From: Azospirillum sp.
GTDB taxonomy: Bacteria; Pseudomonadota; Alphaproteobacteria; Azospirillales; Azospirillaceae
Reading direction: 5' to 3'
DNA: 64,000 nucleotides
NCBI GenBank assembly: GCA_027486405.1
Contig: JAIXPD010000020.1
Span: 124,001 to 188,000, forward strand
Of the stretch, positions 18,661-27,291 are shown in pieces. The notes under the pieces were generated by a model. The model did no database searches, had not been told where the DNA came from, and saw only the letters and a list, made by a program, of their open reading frames with translations. The first letter of the stretch is position 1. Each line of letters begins with the position of its first letter. The translations under genes were made by a program, and so were the position numbers.

Positions 18661-19575
18661 ATGAGCGACACCACCTCCTCCCCGTCCGCCACCGAACTGT
18701 TGGGCGTGGTTCTGGACGAACATTTGCGCTGGATCGGGCAATGGCACCGCGCGGCCTTTTTCCGCGACGGGGTGGGCGGCGAACGCCCCGCCGCCCCCGC
18801 CGCCTTCGCCGCCTGGTGCGTGGCGGCCAACCGCGATGATCTGGTGCACCAACCCGCCGTTCTGAAGCTGGCCAACCTGCACGAACAGATGCACCGTCAG
18901 GCCAAGCTGGTGTTGCTGAAGGCGTCGGGCGGCGACACCCCCAGCGAGGGGGAGTATGAGGCGGTCATCGCCCGTTTTGAGGAATTCGTGCTGCATCTGC
19001 GCCGGATGGAGCGCGCCTTCGGGGCCGCCGCGTCCGGCCTGGATCCCTTGACCGGCCTGCGCACTCGGCGCGGGATGATGGAGGCGCTGGAGCGGGAGCA
19101 CAACCGCTTCCACCGCACCGGCCAACCCTATTGCCTGGCGCTGGCCGACATCGACAAGTTCAAGAACATCAACGACACCTACGGCCACGACATCGGCGAC
19201 CGCGTGCTGGCCGCCACCGCCGCCGTCATCAGCCGGGGCGTGCGCAGCTTCGACGAAGCCTTTCGCATGGGCGGCGAGGAGTTCCTTGTCTGCCTGAAGG
19301 AAACGGAGATGGAGGAGGGCTTCGCCGTCATCGACCGGCTGCGGCTCGACCTGATGGAGTCGCCGGTGCTGCTGGCCGATGGGCGGGAGATACCCGTCAC
19401 CGCCTCTTTCGGCCTGGTGGAGGTGGAGGACGACGCCAGCATCGACGATCTGCTGATCCGCGCCGACCGCGCGCTCTATCAGGCCAAGCACGCCGGGCGC
19501 AACCGGGTGATCCGCCACGGCGTCGACCGCCCGCCCGCCGTTCCCGCCAGCAAACCGGCCCGCCCGCGCGCCTGA
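18661..19575 (+). CDS. Diguanylate cyclase with N-terminal CZB zinc-sensor domain (DgcZ-like)
   Basis: 304 residues. The N-terminal ~110 residues match the chemoreceptor zinc-binding (CZB) pattern of three His and one Cys: His21 (EHLRW), Cys53 (AWC), His74 and His78 (LHEQMH), with the last pair at the same spacing as in Escherichia coli DgcZ. A GGDEF domain follows (about 125-290): [22 protein letters not shown], catalytic signature GGEEF, and an RSFD inhibitory site five residues before it. I infer a cytoplasmic c-di-GMP synthase inhibited by zinc, with product feedback. It stands alone between repeat copy 3 and upp. Confidence 0.88.
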   Translation: MSDTTSSPSATELLGVVLDEHLRWIGQWHRAAFFRDGVGGERPAAPAAFAAWCVAANRDDLVHQPAVLKLANLHEQMHRQAKLVLLKASGGDTPSEGEYEAVIARFEEFVLHLRRMERAFGAAASGLDPLTGLRTRRGMMEALEREHNRFHRTGQPYCLALADIDKFKNINDTYGHDIGDRVLAATAAVISRGVRSFDEAFRMGGEEFLVCLKETEMEEGFAVIDRLRLDLMESPVLLADGREIPVTASFGLVEVEDDASIDDLLIRADRALYQAKHAGRNRVIRHGVDRPPAVPASKPARPRA

Positions 19576-19684
19576 TGGGGGCTGTGATGGGGGCTTGGGC
19601 GGCTGCGGAACATCCGCATCTTGGCTGAACTGGGGTGTGGGGAGTAGGATCGCCGCCAATTTCAGCCAATGGCGATCCAAACCC

Positions 19685-20335
19685 ATGCGCATCGAACCCG
19701 CGTTCCCCAACCTGTTCATCCTCGACCACCCGCTGATTCAGCACAAGCTGACGCTGATGCGCGACAAGCAGCGCTCGACCGGCGGCTTCCGCACCCTGCT
19801 GCGCGAAATCTCGCTGCTGATGGGCTATGAACTGACCCGCGACCTGCCGCTGACCACCGAACGGATCGAGACGCCGTTGCAGGAGATGGACGCCCCGGTC
19901 ATCCTGGGCAAGAAGCTGGCGGTCGTGCCGGTGCTGCGCGCCGGTCTGGGCATGTCGGCCGGTCTGCTGGAGCTGGTCCCGTCGGCGCGCGAGGGCCACA
20001 TCGGCCTGTACCGTGACCACGACACCAAGCAGCCGCATGAATATCTGGTGAAGCTGCCGCCCGCCGATGGCCGCCTGTTCATCGTCGTCGATCCGATGCT
20101 GGCCACCGGCAACTCCGCCGCCCACGCCTGCGACGTGCTGAACCGCCATGGGGTCGAGGACGCCAACATCCGTTTCATGTCCCTGGTCGCCGCGCCGGAG
20201 GGTGTGCGCCGGTTCCATGAGTCGCACCCGGATGTGAAGGTGTTCACCGCCTCGCTCGACAGCCATCTGAACGAAGACGCCTACATCGTCCCCGGTTTGG
20301 GCGACGCGGGCGACCGCATGTTCGGCACCAAGTAA
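19685..20335 (+). CDS. upp: Uracil phosphoribosyltransferase
   Basis: 216 residues. Salvages uracil plus PRPP to UMP. The PRPP-binding loop is [12 protein letters not shown], the family start is [29 protein letters not shown], and the uracil-contact end has [17 protein letters not shown]. Length matches the bacterial enzyme. The start ATG at 19685 is chosen because [17 protein letters not shown] aligns with the family's beginning; the ribosome-binding site is weak. Other pyrimidine genes (pyrF) are nearby but not adjacent. Confidence 0.95.
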   Translation: MRIEPAFPNLFILDHPLIQHKLTLMRDKQRSTGGFRTLLREISLLMGYELTRDLPLTTERIETPLQEMDAPVILGKKLAVVPVLRAGLGMSAGLLELVPSAREGHIGLYRDHDTKQPHEYLVKLPPADGRLFIVVDPMLATGNSAAHACDVLNRHGVEDANIRFMSLVAAPEGVRRFHESHPDVKVFTASLDSHLNEDAYIVPGLGDAGDRMFGTK

Positions 20336-20483
20336 CCGGCCCTGCGGCGGCGGTGCGGTGGGGCGGGGTGGTTGGGCCGGGATTGTTCCGGTTTGCGCAA
20401 CACTCTTCCCCCGCGCCGCGCTCTTAACGGGTGGGGCGGAAACGGTTAACTCTGAACTCGTGCTTTTTGAGAGGAGTCGTCCG

Positions 20484-21341
20484 ATGACCGCCGCTGTTCC
20501 CACCGTCCGCCCCGTGATCGCTTCGGTCGAAGGGATGCCCACCTCCGACGGGGCCGGGGTGTCGATGACCCGGATGCTGGGCACGCCGCGCCTGCGCACG
20601 CTCGACCCCTTCCTGATGCTCGACCTGTTCGGGTCGGACGAGCCGACCGACTATCTGGCGGGCTTCCCCGATCATCCCCATCGCGGTTTTGAAACCGTCA
20701 CCTACATGCTGGCCGGGCGGATGCGCCACGCCGACAGCCGGGGGCATGAGGGGGTGATTGAAACCGGCGGGGTGCAGTGGATGACCGCCGGGCGCGGCCT
20801 GATCCATTCGGAAATGCCCGAACAGACCGAAGGGCTGATGAAGGGCTTTCAGCTTTGGATCAACCTGCCCGCGCGGTTGAAGATGACCGAACCGCGCTAT
20901 CAGGAATTCCCCGCCGACCGCATTCCGGTGGAACAGCGCGACTCGGGCGTGCGGCTGGTGGTGATCGCCGGAACCACCGCCCAAGGGACCAGCGGGCCGG
21001 TGCGGGCGGAGGCGACCGACGCGCGTTATTTTGACGTGACCCTGCCCGCCGGGCAAAGCCTGGACGAACCGGTTCCCTACGGCCACACCGCTTGCCTGAT
21101 CCTGTTTGAAGGCAGCCTGCGCGTGGGCACGGAAACGGGAGAGCGCAACGGCCCGCGCGTGATCGTGCTGGGGCCGGGGGATCGCATCACCGCCACGGCG
21201 GGTGTGACGGGCGCGCGTTTCCTGCTGCTGTCCGGCCGTCCGCTGGGCGAACCGATCGCCTGGGGCGGGCCGTTCGTGATGAACACGCGCGAGGAGGTGA
21301 TCCAAGCCTTCCGCGATTACGAGGAAGGCCGGATCGGCTGA
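20484..21341 (+). CDS. Pirin family protein
   Basis: 285 residues, two cupin barrels. Metal ligands of bacterial pirins are visible: the PDHPHRGFETVTY motif (two His) and GRGLIHSEMP with a His and Glu. The typical FQLWINLPARLKMTEPRYQ segment follows, and the C-terminal cupin ends in PIAWGGPFVMNTREEVIQAFRDYEEGRIG. Bacterial pirins such as YhhW have quercetinase activity or modulate enzymes; the role here is unknown. ATG 20484 follows GAGGAG at good spacing. Confidence 0.92.
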   Translation: MTAAVPTVRPVIASVEGMPTSDGAGVSMTRMLGTPRLRTLDPFLMLDLFGSDEPTDYLAGFPDHPHRGFETVTYMLAGRMRHADSRGHEGVIETGGVQWMTAGRGLIHSEMPEQTEGLMKGFQLWINLPARLKMTEPRYQEFPADRIPVEQRDSGVRLVVIAGTTAQGTSGPVRAEATDARYFDVTLPAGQSLDEPVPYGHTACLILFEGSLRVGTETGERNGPRVIVLGPGDRITATAGVTGARFLLLSGRPLGEPIAWGGPFVMNTREEVIQAFRDYEEGRIG

Positions 21342-21447
21342 TCGGTCGTCAAACCGTTCTCCTTGCGGCAACACACGCCTTGCGCGCCGTCGATCCCCGG
21401 TTATCATGCCCGCTCACGACAACCGGAACGGCGGCAAGGGGTCTGCG

Positions 21448-21957
21448 ATGGGCTGGAGAGGTCTTTTGGGCGGGTTGGCGATGGCGGTGATGGCCGCTGT
21501 CTGGGGCCAGACCGCCGCCGCTGCGGATTTTTCCAAGGCCGATCTGGGGCCGGAAGGGGCCTGGACCAATCAATGCGATGTGGACCGGATGACCGACAGC
21601 AAGGTCTGTCGCCTGATGGTCTACCGCTTGTTTGACGACGGCAAGGAGGTCGGCTTCATCGCCTTGAGCGTCATTCCGACCGGCAGCGACTATCACTTGT
21701 TTTTGACCACCAGCCAGGGGCTGGTCGATTCCTGCGCCATCCGGGTGGATCGCCAGCCGCGCATCGAATCGCACATCGCCACGCTGAACATGTGCATGTT
21801 CCCGAACTTCGTGTCGGGCCGGGTCGCCGACCAGTTCCGCAACGGCTCCTCGATCCTGGTCCGCGTCAATTTCGTCAAGGCGGGCAAGCGCGACATCGAT
21901 TTCCCGCTGAACGGCTTCTCGCGGAATTTCGAAGAGATGCAGCGCAATCTGCAATGA
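21448..21957 (+). CDS. Exported protein resembling invasion-associated locus B (IalB) family
   Basis: 169 residues from ATG 21448; an ATG at 21406 would only add a polar stretch before the signal peptide. Residues 1-26 form a cleavable signal (hydrophobic core LLGGLAMAVMAAVWG, AAA-AD cleavage). Four Cys (43, 54, 96, 116) suggest two disulfides in the periplasm. The W-x3-C-x10-C beginning, the repeated beta-strand pattern and the CMFPNFVSGRV segment resemble IalB-type periplasmic proteins, common in alphaproteobacteria. Function unknown; the family call is moderate. A strong terminator follows at 21991-22030. Confidence 0.65.
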   Translation: MGWRGLLGGLAMAVMAAVWGQTAAAADFSKADLGPEGAWTNQCDVDRMTDSKVCRLMVYRLFDDGKEVGFIALSVIPTGSDYHLFLTTSQGLVDSCAIRVDRQPRIESHIATLNMCMFPNFVSGRVADQFRNGSSILVRVNFVKAGKRDIDFPLNGFSRNFEEMQRNLQ

Positions 21958-21990
21958 CCGGCTTGGCCCGGTTCGCGGGTCGCTGACACC

Positions 21991-22030
21991 AAACGGGCGC
22001 GCTCAACCTCTTGGTCGGCGCGCCCGTTTT
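21991..22030. terminator. Strong hairpin terminator, probably bidirectional
   Basis: AAACGGGCGCGC pairs with GCGCGCCCGTTT across a 15-base loop. T's follow on the plus strand and A's precede it, so it can end the IalB-like gene and also the minus-strand gene whose stop is at 22069. Confidence 0.85.
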
Positions 22031-22068
22031 GCGTTTGGCGTGTTGCTGTCGGCGTGTTGCCGACGGGG

Positions 22069-22482
22069 TCAGTGCCGGGTGCGGGCCGGTGTGACGTACA
22101 CGCCGTCCCAATCAACCCCCAGCAGGGCGTCGTCGCCCGCCGCTTCCACCAAATCGTCGTACTCGTTGGCGTCGATCAGGCCGAAGATCGAGGCGGTCCC
22201 GTTCGAGTCGAGATCGCACGTCACCACGCGCCCGCCCACCTCGACCGAGGTGAAATACACCTCCGGCAGTTCCAGGCTGTCGAGATCGCAGGTCACGGCC
22301 TGTTCGATGTCGTGGATGGTCCGCGCGCTCAAGGACGAGCGCAGGGAGGCGGCCTGGGACGCCCACAGGATGCGGGCAACCCGCGCGGCTGGTTGGGCAT
22401 CAACCGAGGTGGCGGCACCATCGGTTTGGTCGGTCACGGCAACCGGCTGGACATCCGCAACCGGGCTGTCGGGTGCGCGCAT
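22069..22482 (-). CDS. Hypothetical acidic protein
   Basis: 137 residues from ATG 22482, chosen because GGAG lies 8 bases upstream; upstream in-frame GTG 22518 and ATG 22488 are alternatives. The central part is a helix (SLRSSLSARTIHDIEQAV), followed by CDLDSLELPEVYFTSVEVGGRVVTCDLDSNGTASIFGLIDANEYDDLVEAAGDDALLGVDWDGVYV, which is acidic and beta-rich with a repeated TCDLDS motif. No signal peptide or membrane segment. I do not recognise a family. It is just downstream of psuG (57 bases from the psuG stop) on the same strand. Confidence 0.65.
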   Translation of the reverse strand: MRAPDSPVADVQPVAVTDQTDGAATSVDAQPAARVARILWASQAASLRSSLSARTIHDIEQAVTCDLDSLELPEVYFTSVEVGGRVVTCDLDSNGTASIFGLIDANEYDDLVEAAGDDALLGVDWDGVYVTPARTRH

Positions 22483-22539
22483 GAACATATCTCCGCAGTC
22501 GAACAAAACCACACTCACGCCTAGGAGGTTAACGGGTTG

Positions 22540-23490
22540 TTAAGACGGCGTGCGGGACTCACCGGATTCCGCGCTTTTCAACGCGGTCAGGGCCGTCGCG
22601 ACGGCGGCGGCGACCCGCGCGTTGTGGCGGATCAGCGCCATGTTGGCGGTCAGGCTGCGCCCTTGCGTCAACCGCTCCAGCCCGGCGAGCAGATGCGGGG
22701 TGATCGCCTTGCCGGTGATGCCCTGCGAGTCGGCCTCGGCCAACGCCTGTTCGATGGCGTGTTCCATGGCGTCGGCGTCCAATTCGTCGGCGGTGGGAAT
22801 CGGGTTGGCCAGCAGAACGCCGCCCTCCAATCCCAAATCCCATTTGGTCTTCAGGATCGCGGCGACCTCGGCGGGGCTGTCGCAGCGCTGATCGACCGGC
22901 AGGCCGCTGCGGCGGCTGTAAAAGGCGGGAAACTCCTCGGTCTGATAGCCCAGAACCGGCACGCCGCGCGTTTCCAGCACCTCCAACGTCTTGGGCAGAT
23001 CCAGGATGGATTTGGCCCCGGCGCAAACGACGCAGACCGAACTGCGGGCCAATTCGTCGAGATCGGCGGAAATGTCGAAGCTGCGTTCGGCCCCGCGATG
23101 CACCCCGCCGATGCCGCCGGTGGCGAACACGGCGATTCCGGCCAGGCGCGCGGCGATCATGGTGGCCGCCACCGTGGTGGCCCCCAAGGTTCCGGTGGCG
23201 AGCGCGATGGGCAAATCGCGGCGGCTCAGCTTGCGCGCCATCCGCCCGGCGATGGCCAGCCGCTCCAGCGCCGCGTCGTCCAGCCCGACACGGATGCGCC
23301 CGTCCATCACCGCGACGGTGGCGGGAATCGCCCCGGCGTTGCGCACCTCCGCCTCCAGCGCGCGGGCGGTGGCGAGGTTGTCGGGGTGGGGCATGCCGTG
23401 GGAAATCACCGTCGATTCGAGCGCCACCACCGGGCGGTGCTCGGCCAGCGCGTCGGCGATTTCGGGCGTCACGGTCAAAAGGCGGTGCAT
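22540..23490 (-). CDS. psuG: Pseudouridine-5'-phosphate glycosidase
   Basis: 316 residues from ATG 23490. Splits pseudouridine 5'-phosphate into uracil and ribose 5-phosphate. Family marks: VVALESTVISHGMPHPDNLATA near the start, VAVMDGRIRVGLD, the catalytic Lys region (ARKLSRRDLPIALATGTLGATTVAATM), FATGGIGGVHRGAE, CVVCAGAKSILDLPKTLE and GYQTEEFPAFY. Length fits the family. No pseudouridine kinase (psuK) is adjacent. Together with upp it could recover uracil from RNA breakdown. Confidence 0.94.
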   Translation of the reverse strand: MHRLLTVTPEIADALAEHRPVVALESTVISHGMPHPDNLATARALEAEVRNAGAIPATVAVMDGRIRVGLDDAALERLAIAGRMARKLSRRDLPIALATGTLGATTVAATMIAARLAGIAVFATGGIGGVHRGAERSFDISADLDELARSSVCVVCAGAKSILDLPKTLEVLETRGVPVLGYQTEEFPAFYSRRSGLPVDQRCDSPAEVAAILKTKWDLGLEGGVLLANPIPTADELDADAMEHAIEQALAEADSQGITGKAITPHLLAGLERLTQGRSLTANMALIRHNARVAAAVATALTALKSAESGESRTPS

Positions 23491-23649
23491 GGCGGGTGTC
23501 CGTTGGGGGAGGGCGGGGTGTTGCCAGTTTAGGCGTTTGCCCCGGTCGGCTCCACGCTTTCGCTTTTGGGGCTGGTGGTGTGGGAGGATCGGCGGTGCGG
23601 TTGGCTGGGCGTGTTGATCGTGTGAAAGGGGCGCGCTGGTTTCACAGCC

Positions 23650-23755
23650 GGTGTAAAATCCGGTCTGGCGAATCCGCTGCGGTGTTTTGGTGTAAATTTC
23701 CGTCACCGACTGGACAATTCGGCTTGTGAAATACCGTGATGTTCGTGTAAAAAAT
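23650..23755 (+). promoter_or_regulatory. Three GTGTAAA direct repeats upstream of Rrf2 gene
   Basis: GTGTAAAAT at 23651-23659, GTGTAAATT at 23690-23698 and GTGTAAAAA at 23745-23753 lie in an AT-richer stretch of the 396-base gap between psuG and the Rrf2-type gene. Spaced direct repeats in a divergent promoter region could be binding sites for a regulator, perhaps of the adjacent Rrf2/cysK genes. This is inference; the rest of the gap shows no gene. Confidence 0.35.
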
Positions 23756-23886
23756 CACCATCCAACAGACCAGCGCTGGGGGAGGTGACGCGCGCCGTCC
23801 AGGCACGCCGCCGCCCGCGCGCTGGAACCGGGGCCGGGTCCTTATGCCCGGATCCCCCTCATCCGGGTCTTTCAGGGGTGGTCGTG

Positions 23887-24342
23887 ATGCTCCGCATCTC
23901 CAAAAAGCTGATGTTCGCCATCGAGGCGGTTCTCGACATCGCCTACAACGCGGGGACCGAGCCGGTGCAGTCCGGGGAAATCACGCGCCGCCAGGGCATT
24001 CCGAAACGCTATCTGGAACAGGTGCTTCAACAATTGGTGCGCGACGGCGTGCTGGCCGGGGTGCGCGGGCCGCGCGGCGGCTACCGGCTGGCGCGCGAGC
24101 GGCGGCGCATCACCCTGGGCGAGATCGTCCGCGTCGTCCGCTCGATGGAAACCGCGTCGGACCCGATCGAGGAACCGGCGGGGTCGATTTTGGGCCACAA
24201 GGTGGTTCGGCCCTTGTGGGGCGAGCTTCAGGAAGAGACGATGAAGCAGCTCGACACCATCACCATCGAGGATCTGTGCATGCGCGCCCGCGCCGCCGGT
24301 GTGGAAAGCGAAACGGAAGACCGCATCGACTTTACGATTTGA
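23887..24342 (+). CDS. Rrf2 family transcriptional regulator without Fe-S cysteines (CymR-like)
   Basis: 151 residues from ATG 23887 (in-frame GTG codons at 23881 and 23884 are alternatives). A winged-helix domain spans residues 1-85: [58 protein letters not shown]. The region where IscR has three cluster Cys residues has none; the only Cys is in a late EDLCMRARA segment. That makes it resemble CymR-type Rrf2 proteins rather than IscR. cysK follows by 76 bases on the same strand, and CymR of Firmicutes works in complex with CysK, so a cysteine-control role is a reasonable inference. Confidence 0.88.
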   Translation: MLRISKKLMFAIEAVLDIAYNAGTEPVQSGEITRRQGIPKRYLEQVLQQLVRDGVLAGVRGPRGGYRLARERRRITLGEIVRVVRSMETASDPIEEPAGSILGHKVVRPLWGELQEETMKQLDTITIEDLCMRARAAGVESETEDRIDFTI

Positions 24343-24347
24343 TTCGG

Positions 24348-24360
24348 CCTGTGGGACAGG
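24348..24360. promoter_or_regulatory. Candidate operator: CCTGT-GGG-ACAGG inverted repeat
   Basis: A perfect 5-3-5 inverted repeat lies just after the Rrf2-gene stop and about 60 bases before the cysK start. Its position fits an autoregulated operator for the Rrf2 protein or a cysK promoter element. No consensus for this regulator is known to me, so this is a suggestion only. Confidence 0.3.
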
Positions 24361-24418
24361 TAAATTCCAGTTCAGGTCGTTGAAATCGGAACAAACAACA
24401 CATCACAGAGGTGAAATC

Positions 24419-25378
24419 ATGGCTGCTCCCGAGTTTCGCGGCAAGATTTACGACAGCGTCCTCGACACCATCGGGGCCACGCCGTTGGTTCGCCTGTCGC
24501 GCTTGGCCGCCGACGCGGGCGTCAAGGCGCAGATCGTTGGCAAGCTGGAGTTCTTCAACCCGCTGGCCAGCGTCAAGGATCGCATCGGCAACGCCATGAT
24601 CGAGGCGGCGGAAGCCGCTGGCACGATCCAGCCCGGCCGCACCACGCTGGTGGAACCGACCTCGGGCAACACCGGCATCGCGCTGGCCTTCGTCGCCGCC
24701 GCCAAGGGCTATCGCCTGATCCTGACCATGCCGGAAAGCATGTCGGTCGAACGGCGCAAGATGCTGAAGCTGCTGGGGGCCGAACTGGTTCTGACCCCGG
24801 CGTCGGAAGGCATGAAGGGGGCCATCCGCAAGGCCGAGGAGATCCTCGCCACCGATCCGAACGCCTTCCTGCTCCAGCAGTTCAAGAACACCGCCAACCC
24901 GCAGGTTCACCGCGTCACCACCGCCGAGGAAATCTGGACCGACACCGCCGGTGCGGCGGACATCCTGATTTCCGGCGTGGGGACCGGCGGGACCCTGACC
25001 GGCGTGGGCGAGGTGCTGAAGCAGCGCAAGCCCGGCTTCCGAGTCGTTGCGGTGGAGCCGGAGGACAGCCCGGTCCTGTCGGGCGGCATGCCCGGCCCGC
25101 ACAAGATCCAGGGCATCGGGGCCGGTTTCGTTCCCGACATCCTCAAGAAGGATCTGATCGACGAGGTGGTGCGCATCTCCAACCAGCGCGCCTTCGAAAC
25201 CGCCCGCAAGGTCGCCCGTCTGGAAGGCGTTCCGGTCGGCATCTCGTCGGGGGCGGCGCTGGCGGCGGCGCTGGAGATCGGCGCGCGGCCGGAGAATGAG
25301 GGCAAGCTGATCGTCGTCGTTCTGCCGTCCTTTGCCGAGCGTTACCTGTCCACCGCCCTGTTCGAAGGGCTGGAATAA
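24419..25378 (+). CDS. cysK: Cysteine synthase A (O-acetylserine sulfhydrylase)
   Basis: 319 residues. PLP-Lys at 53 in [19 protein letters not shown], the substrate loop [11 protein letters not shown] (81-91), the phosphate-cradle [14 protein letters not shown] and a late [11 protein letters not shown]. Makes L-cysteine from O-acetylserine and sulfide. Position after an Rrf2-type regulator suggests control by cysteine or sulfur status. The ATG follows AGAGGTGAAATC. Three consecutive hairpins follow the stop. Confidence 0.96.
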   Translation: MAAPEFRGKIYDSVLDTIGATPLVRLSRLAADAGVKAQIVGKLEFFNPLASVKDRIGNAMIEAAEAAGTIQPGRTTLVEPTSGNTGIALAFVAAAKGYRLILTMPESMSVERRKMLKLLGAELVLTPASEGMKGAIRKAEEILATDPNAFLLQQFKNTANPQVHRVTTAEEIWTDTAGAADILISGVGTGGTLTGVGEVLKQRKPGFRVVAVEPEDSPVLSGGMPGPHKIQGIGAGFVPDILKKDLIDEVVRISNQRAFETARKVARLEGVPVGISSGAALAAALEIGARPENEGKLIVVVLPSFAERYLSTALFEGLE

Positions 25379-25386
25379 GGCGCTGC

Positions 25387-25508
25387 GCCGTTTCGCGTGG
25401 TTTTGCGGCTGCGCATCGCGCGAAACGGCTACTCCCTTTGGTGGTGTTGTGGGGCGGCGCTGAGCCGCCCTATGATTGCGGGCGTCCCCTGAAATAGGGG
25501 GGCGCAAT
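25387..25508 (+). terminator. Three successive hairpins after cysK
   Basis: Hairpin 1: GCCGTTTCGCG (25387-25397) with CGCGAAACGGC (25419-25429). Hairpin 2: GGGCGGC (25452-25458) with GCCGCCC (25464-25470). Hairpin 3: outer ATTGCG/CGCAAT (25475-25480 and 25503-25508) with CCCCT/AGGGG inside. Only the first and last are followed by short T-rich stretches. Together they probably end cysK transcription, although the array is longer than a normal terminator. Confidence 0.6.
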
Positions 25509-25610
25509 TTGACTTTTCAGCGCTTTTTCTGTACATTCGGGCTTGGTTTGCCGTGTTGGTGGCTGGTTCGGCGCCCCAAGGCGGTGGTGTGTTGATCGGG
25601 GGTGGTCGCC

Positions 25611-26390
25611 ATGAGCGTGTCCGTACCGAACCTGTCGCTGTCGAATTTTTCGCGGCTGAAGGGCCAGACCACCGGCATCACCACCAACGGTGCGCCGGCG
25701 GATCACCGCACCTTCACGGTCAGCAAACCGGCTGAATTCAACTTCAAGATCAACAACAGCTTCACCAACGTCGACATCATCGACACCAGCACCAACAAGG
25801 TGGTGGCCAACCTGCGGTCCAAGCAGGACGCCACGGATGTCAGCGCCCGTTTGGGACCCGGCACCTATTCGGCGGTGATTTCCCAGGCCAACCGCACCGC
25901 AGGGGTCCGCGATTACTCGCTGGACGTGACCGAAAAGCAGAATGTGATGATGACGGCGGGTGGTGCCTTGATGAAGGGAACCGCCCAGCCGCCCGAAAAC
26001 GGCGACACCGGCGTGCAAAAGCACAACATCAAGGTCATTCAGGGCGGCAGCTTCACCGCCAACCTGACCTTGCCCAATTCCCGTTGGGCGATGATGAGCA
26101 AGGAGGGCAAGGTCGTCGCCTCCAGCGACCTGAGCAAGCCCGACGCGCAGGATTTCTTCACCAAACCGACCTACAAGATCGATCCGGGCGATTACCAGCT
26201 CATCATCATCCCGCCCGCCAAGTTGAAAGCGGCGACGCCGTTCCAGTTCAATTTCGTGCCGCGCGATCCGACGGTGCAGGCGGCCGCAACCGCGTCGCAG
26301 GAAAGCGAAGTGTCGAAGACCTTGCGTGAACGCCAGGTGCGTTTGAAGCAGTGGGCGGCGGAAGCCAAAAGCACATCGACCAAAGCCTGA
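25611..26390 (+). CDS. Hypothetical protein with two beta-sandwich (PPC-like) segments
   Basis: 259 residues. Two similar beta-rich segments are seen: residues about 32-105 (DHRTFTVSKPAEFNFKINNSFTNVDIIDTSTNKV to RLGPGTYSAVISQANRTAGVRDYSLDV) and about 140-222 (KHNIKVIQGGSFTANLTLPNSRWAMMSKEGKV to YKIDPGDYQLIIIPPAK...FQFNFV). The PGTY/PGDY-x-I pattern resembles bacterial pre-peptidase C-terminal domains. A charged helical tail ends the protein (SEVSKTLRERQVRLKQWAAEAK). No N-terminal signal peptide is visible although PPC modules are normally exported. Family not recognised. It lies between cysK and the MoeB/ThiF gene. Confidence 0.75.
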   Translation: MSVSVPNLSLSNFSRLKGQTTGITTNGAPADHRTFTVSKPAEFNFKINNSFTNVDIIDTSTNKVVANLRSKQDATDVSARLGPGTYSAVISQANRTAGVRDYSLDVTEKQNVMMTAGGALMKGTAQPPENGDTGVQKHNIKVIQGGSFTANLTLPNSRWAMMSKEGKVVASSDLSKPDAQDFFTKPTYKIDPGDYQLIIIPPAKLKAATPFQFNFVPRDPTVQAAATASQESEVSKTLRERQVRLKQWAAEAKSTSTKA

Positions 26391-26473
26391 TCTGTGATGC
26401 GCTGACCCACGCCCGACCCGGCGCGTGGTGCGCGTTGGTTGCGTCGGTGCGTGTCTGCGCTATGCTGTCGGTC

Positions 26474-27262
26474 ATGGACTTCACCGACGATCAACTTCAC
26501 CGCTATTCCCGCCACATCATCCTGCCCGAAGTGGGCGGGGTGGGGCAGGAACGGCTGTTGCGCTCCAAGGTTCTGGTGGTTGGGGCTGGGGGGCTGGGCG
26601 CGCCGCTGCTGCTCTATCTGGCCGCCGCCGGGGTTGGCACGCTGGGCGTGGTCGATGACGATGTCGTTGACCGTTCCAACCTGCAACGGCAGATCATCCA
26701 CGACGAATCCGGGCTTGGCCGTTTGAAGGTGGAGAGCGCGGCGGCGCGGATCGCCGCGCTGAATCCCGATGTGCGGGTGCAGGTCCACGCCACGCGGATC
26801 ACGCGCGACAACGCGCTCGACCTCATCGGCGGGTATGATCTGGTGGCCGACGGGTCGGACAATTTCGCCACCCGCTTTTTGCTGAACGACGCCTGTTTCC
26901 TGGCGAAAAAGACGCTGGTTTCGGCGGCGATCTTGCGGTTCGACGGGCAGATCAGCAGTTTCAAGCCCCATCTGGGCGCGCCGCACCCCTGTTACCGCTG
27001 CCTGTTCCCCGAACCGCCGCCGCGCGGGCTGGTGCCGTCCTGTTCGGAAGGCGGGGTGCTGGGCGCGTTGGCCGGGGCGGTTGGCTCGCTCCAGGCGACG
27101 GAGGTGCTGAAGGAACTGTTGGGGCTGGGCGAAAGCCTTTCGGGCAGCCTGCTGATGATGGACACGCTGCACGCCTCCTTTCAACGCATCGGTTTCAAGC
27201 GCGACCCGGCCTGCGCGCTCTGCGGCGACCACCCGACCATCCGTGATCTGTCCGCCCATTGA
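26474..27262 (+). CDS. MoeB/ThiF family adenylyltransferase (E1-like)
   Basis: 262 residues from ATG 26474 (in-frame ATG at 26462 is an alternative). Typical start DDQLHRYSRHIILPEVGGVGQERL, nucleotide site VLVVGAGGLGAPLLLYLAAAGVGTLGVVDDDVVDRSNLQRQI, ADGSDNFATRFLLNDAC, and zinc Cys pairs in CYRC and CALC. Such enzymes adenylate the C-terminus of MoaD/ThiS-like sulfur carriers for molybdopterin or thiamine synthesis. There is no C-terminal rhodanese domain and no MoaD/ThiS gene next to it, so MoeB versus ThiF cannot be decided. A DsrE-like gene follows. Confidence 0.92.
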   Translation: MDFTDDQLHRYSRHIILPEVGGVGQERLLRSKVLVVGAGGLGAPLLLYLAAAGVGTLGVVDDDVVDRSNLQRQIIHDESGLGRLKVESAAARIAALNPDVRVQVHATRITRDNALDLIGGYDLVADGSDNFATRFLLNDACFLAKKTLVSAAILRFDGQISSFKPHLGAPHPCYRCLFPEPPPRGLVPSCSEGGVLGALAGAVGSLQATEVLKELLGLGESLSGSLLMMDTLHASFQRIGFKRDPACALCGDHPTIRDLSAH

Positions 27263-27291
27263 CCGGGTGCGGCCCGCCTTCGAGGTTCATC

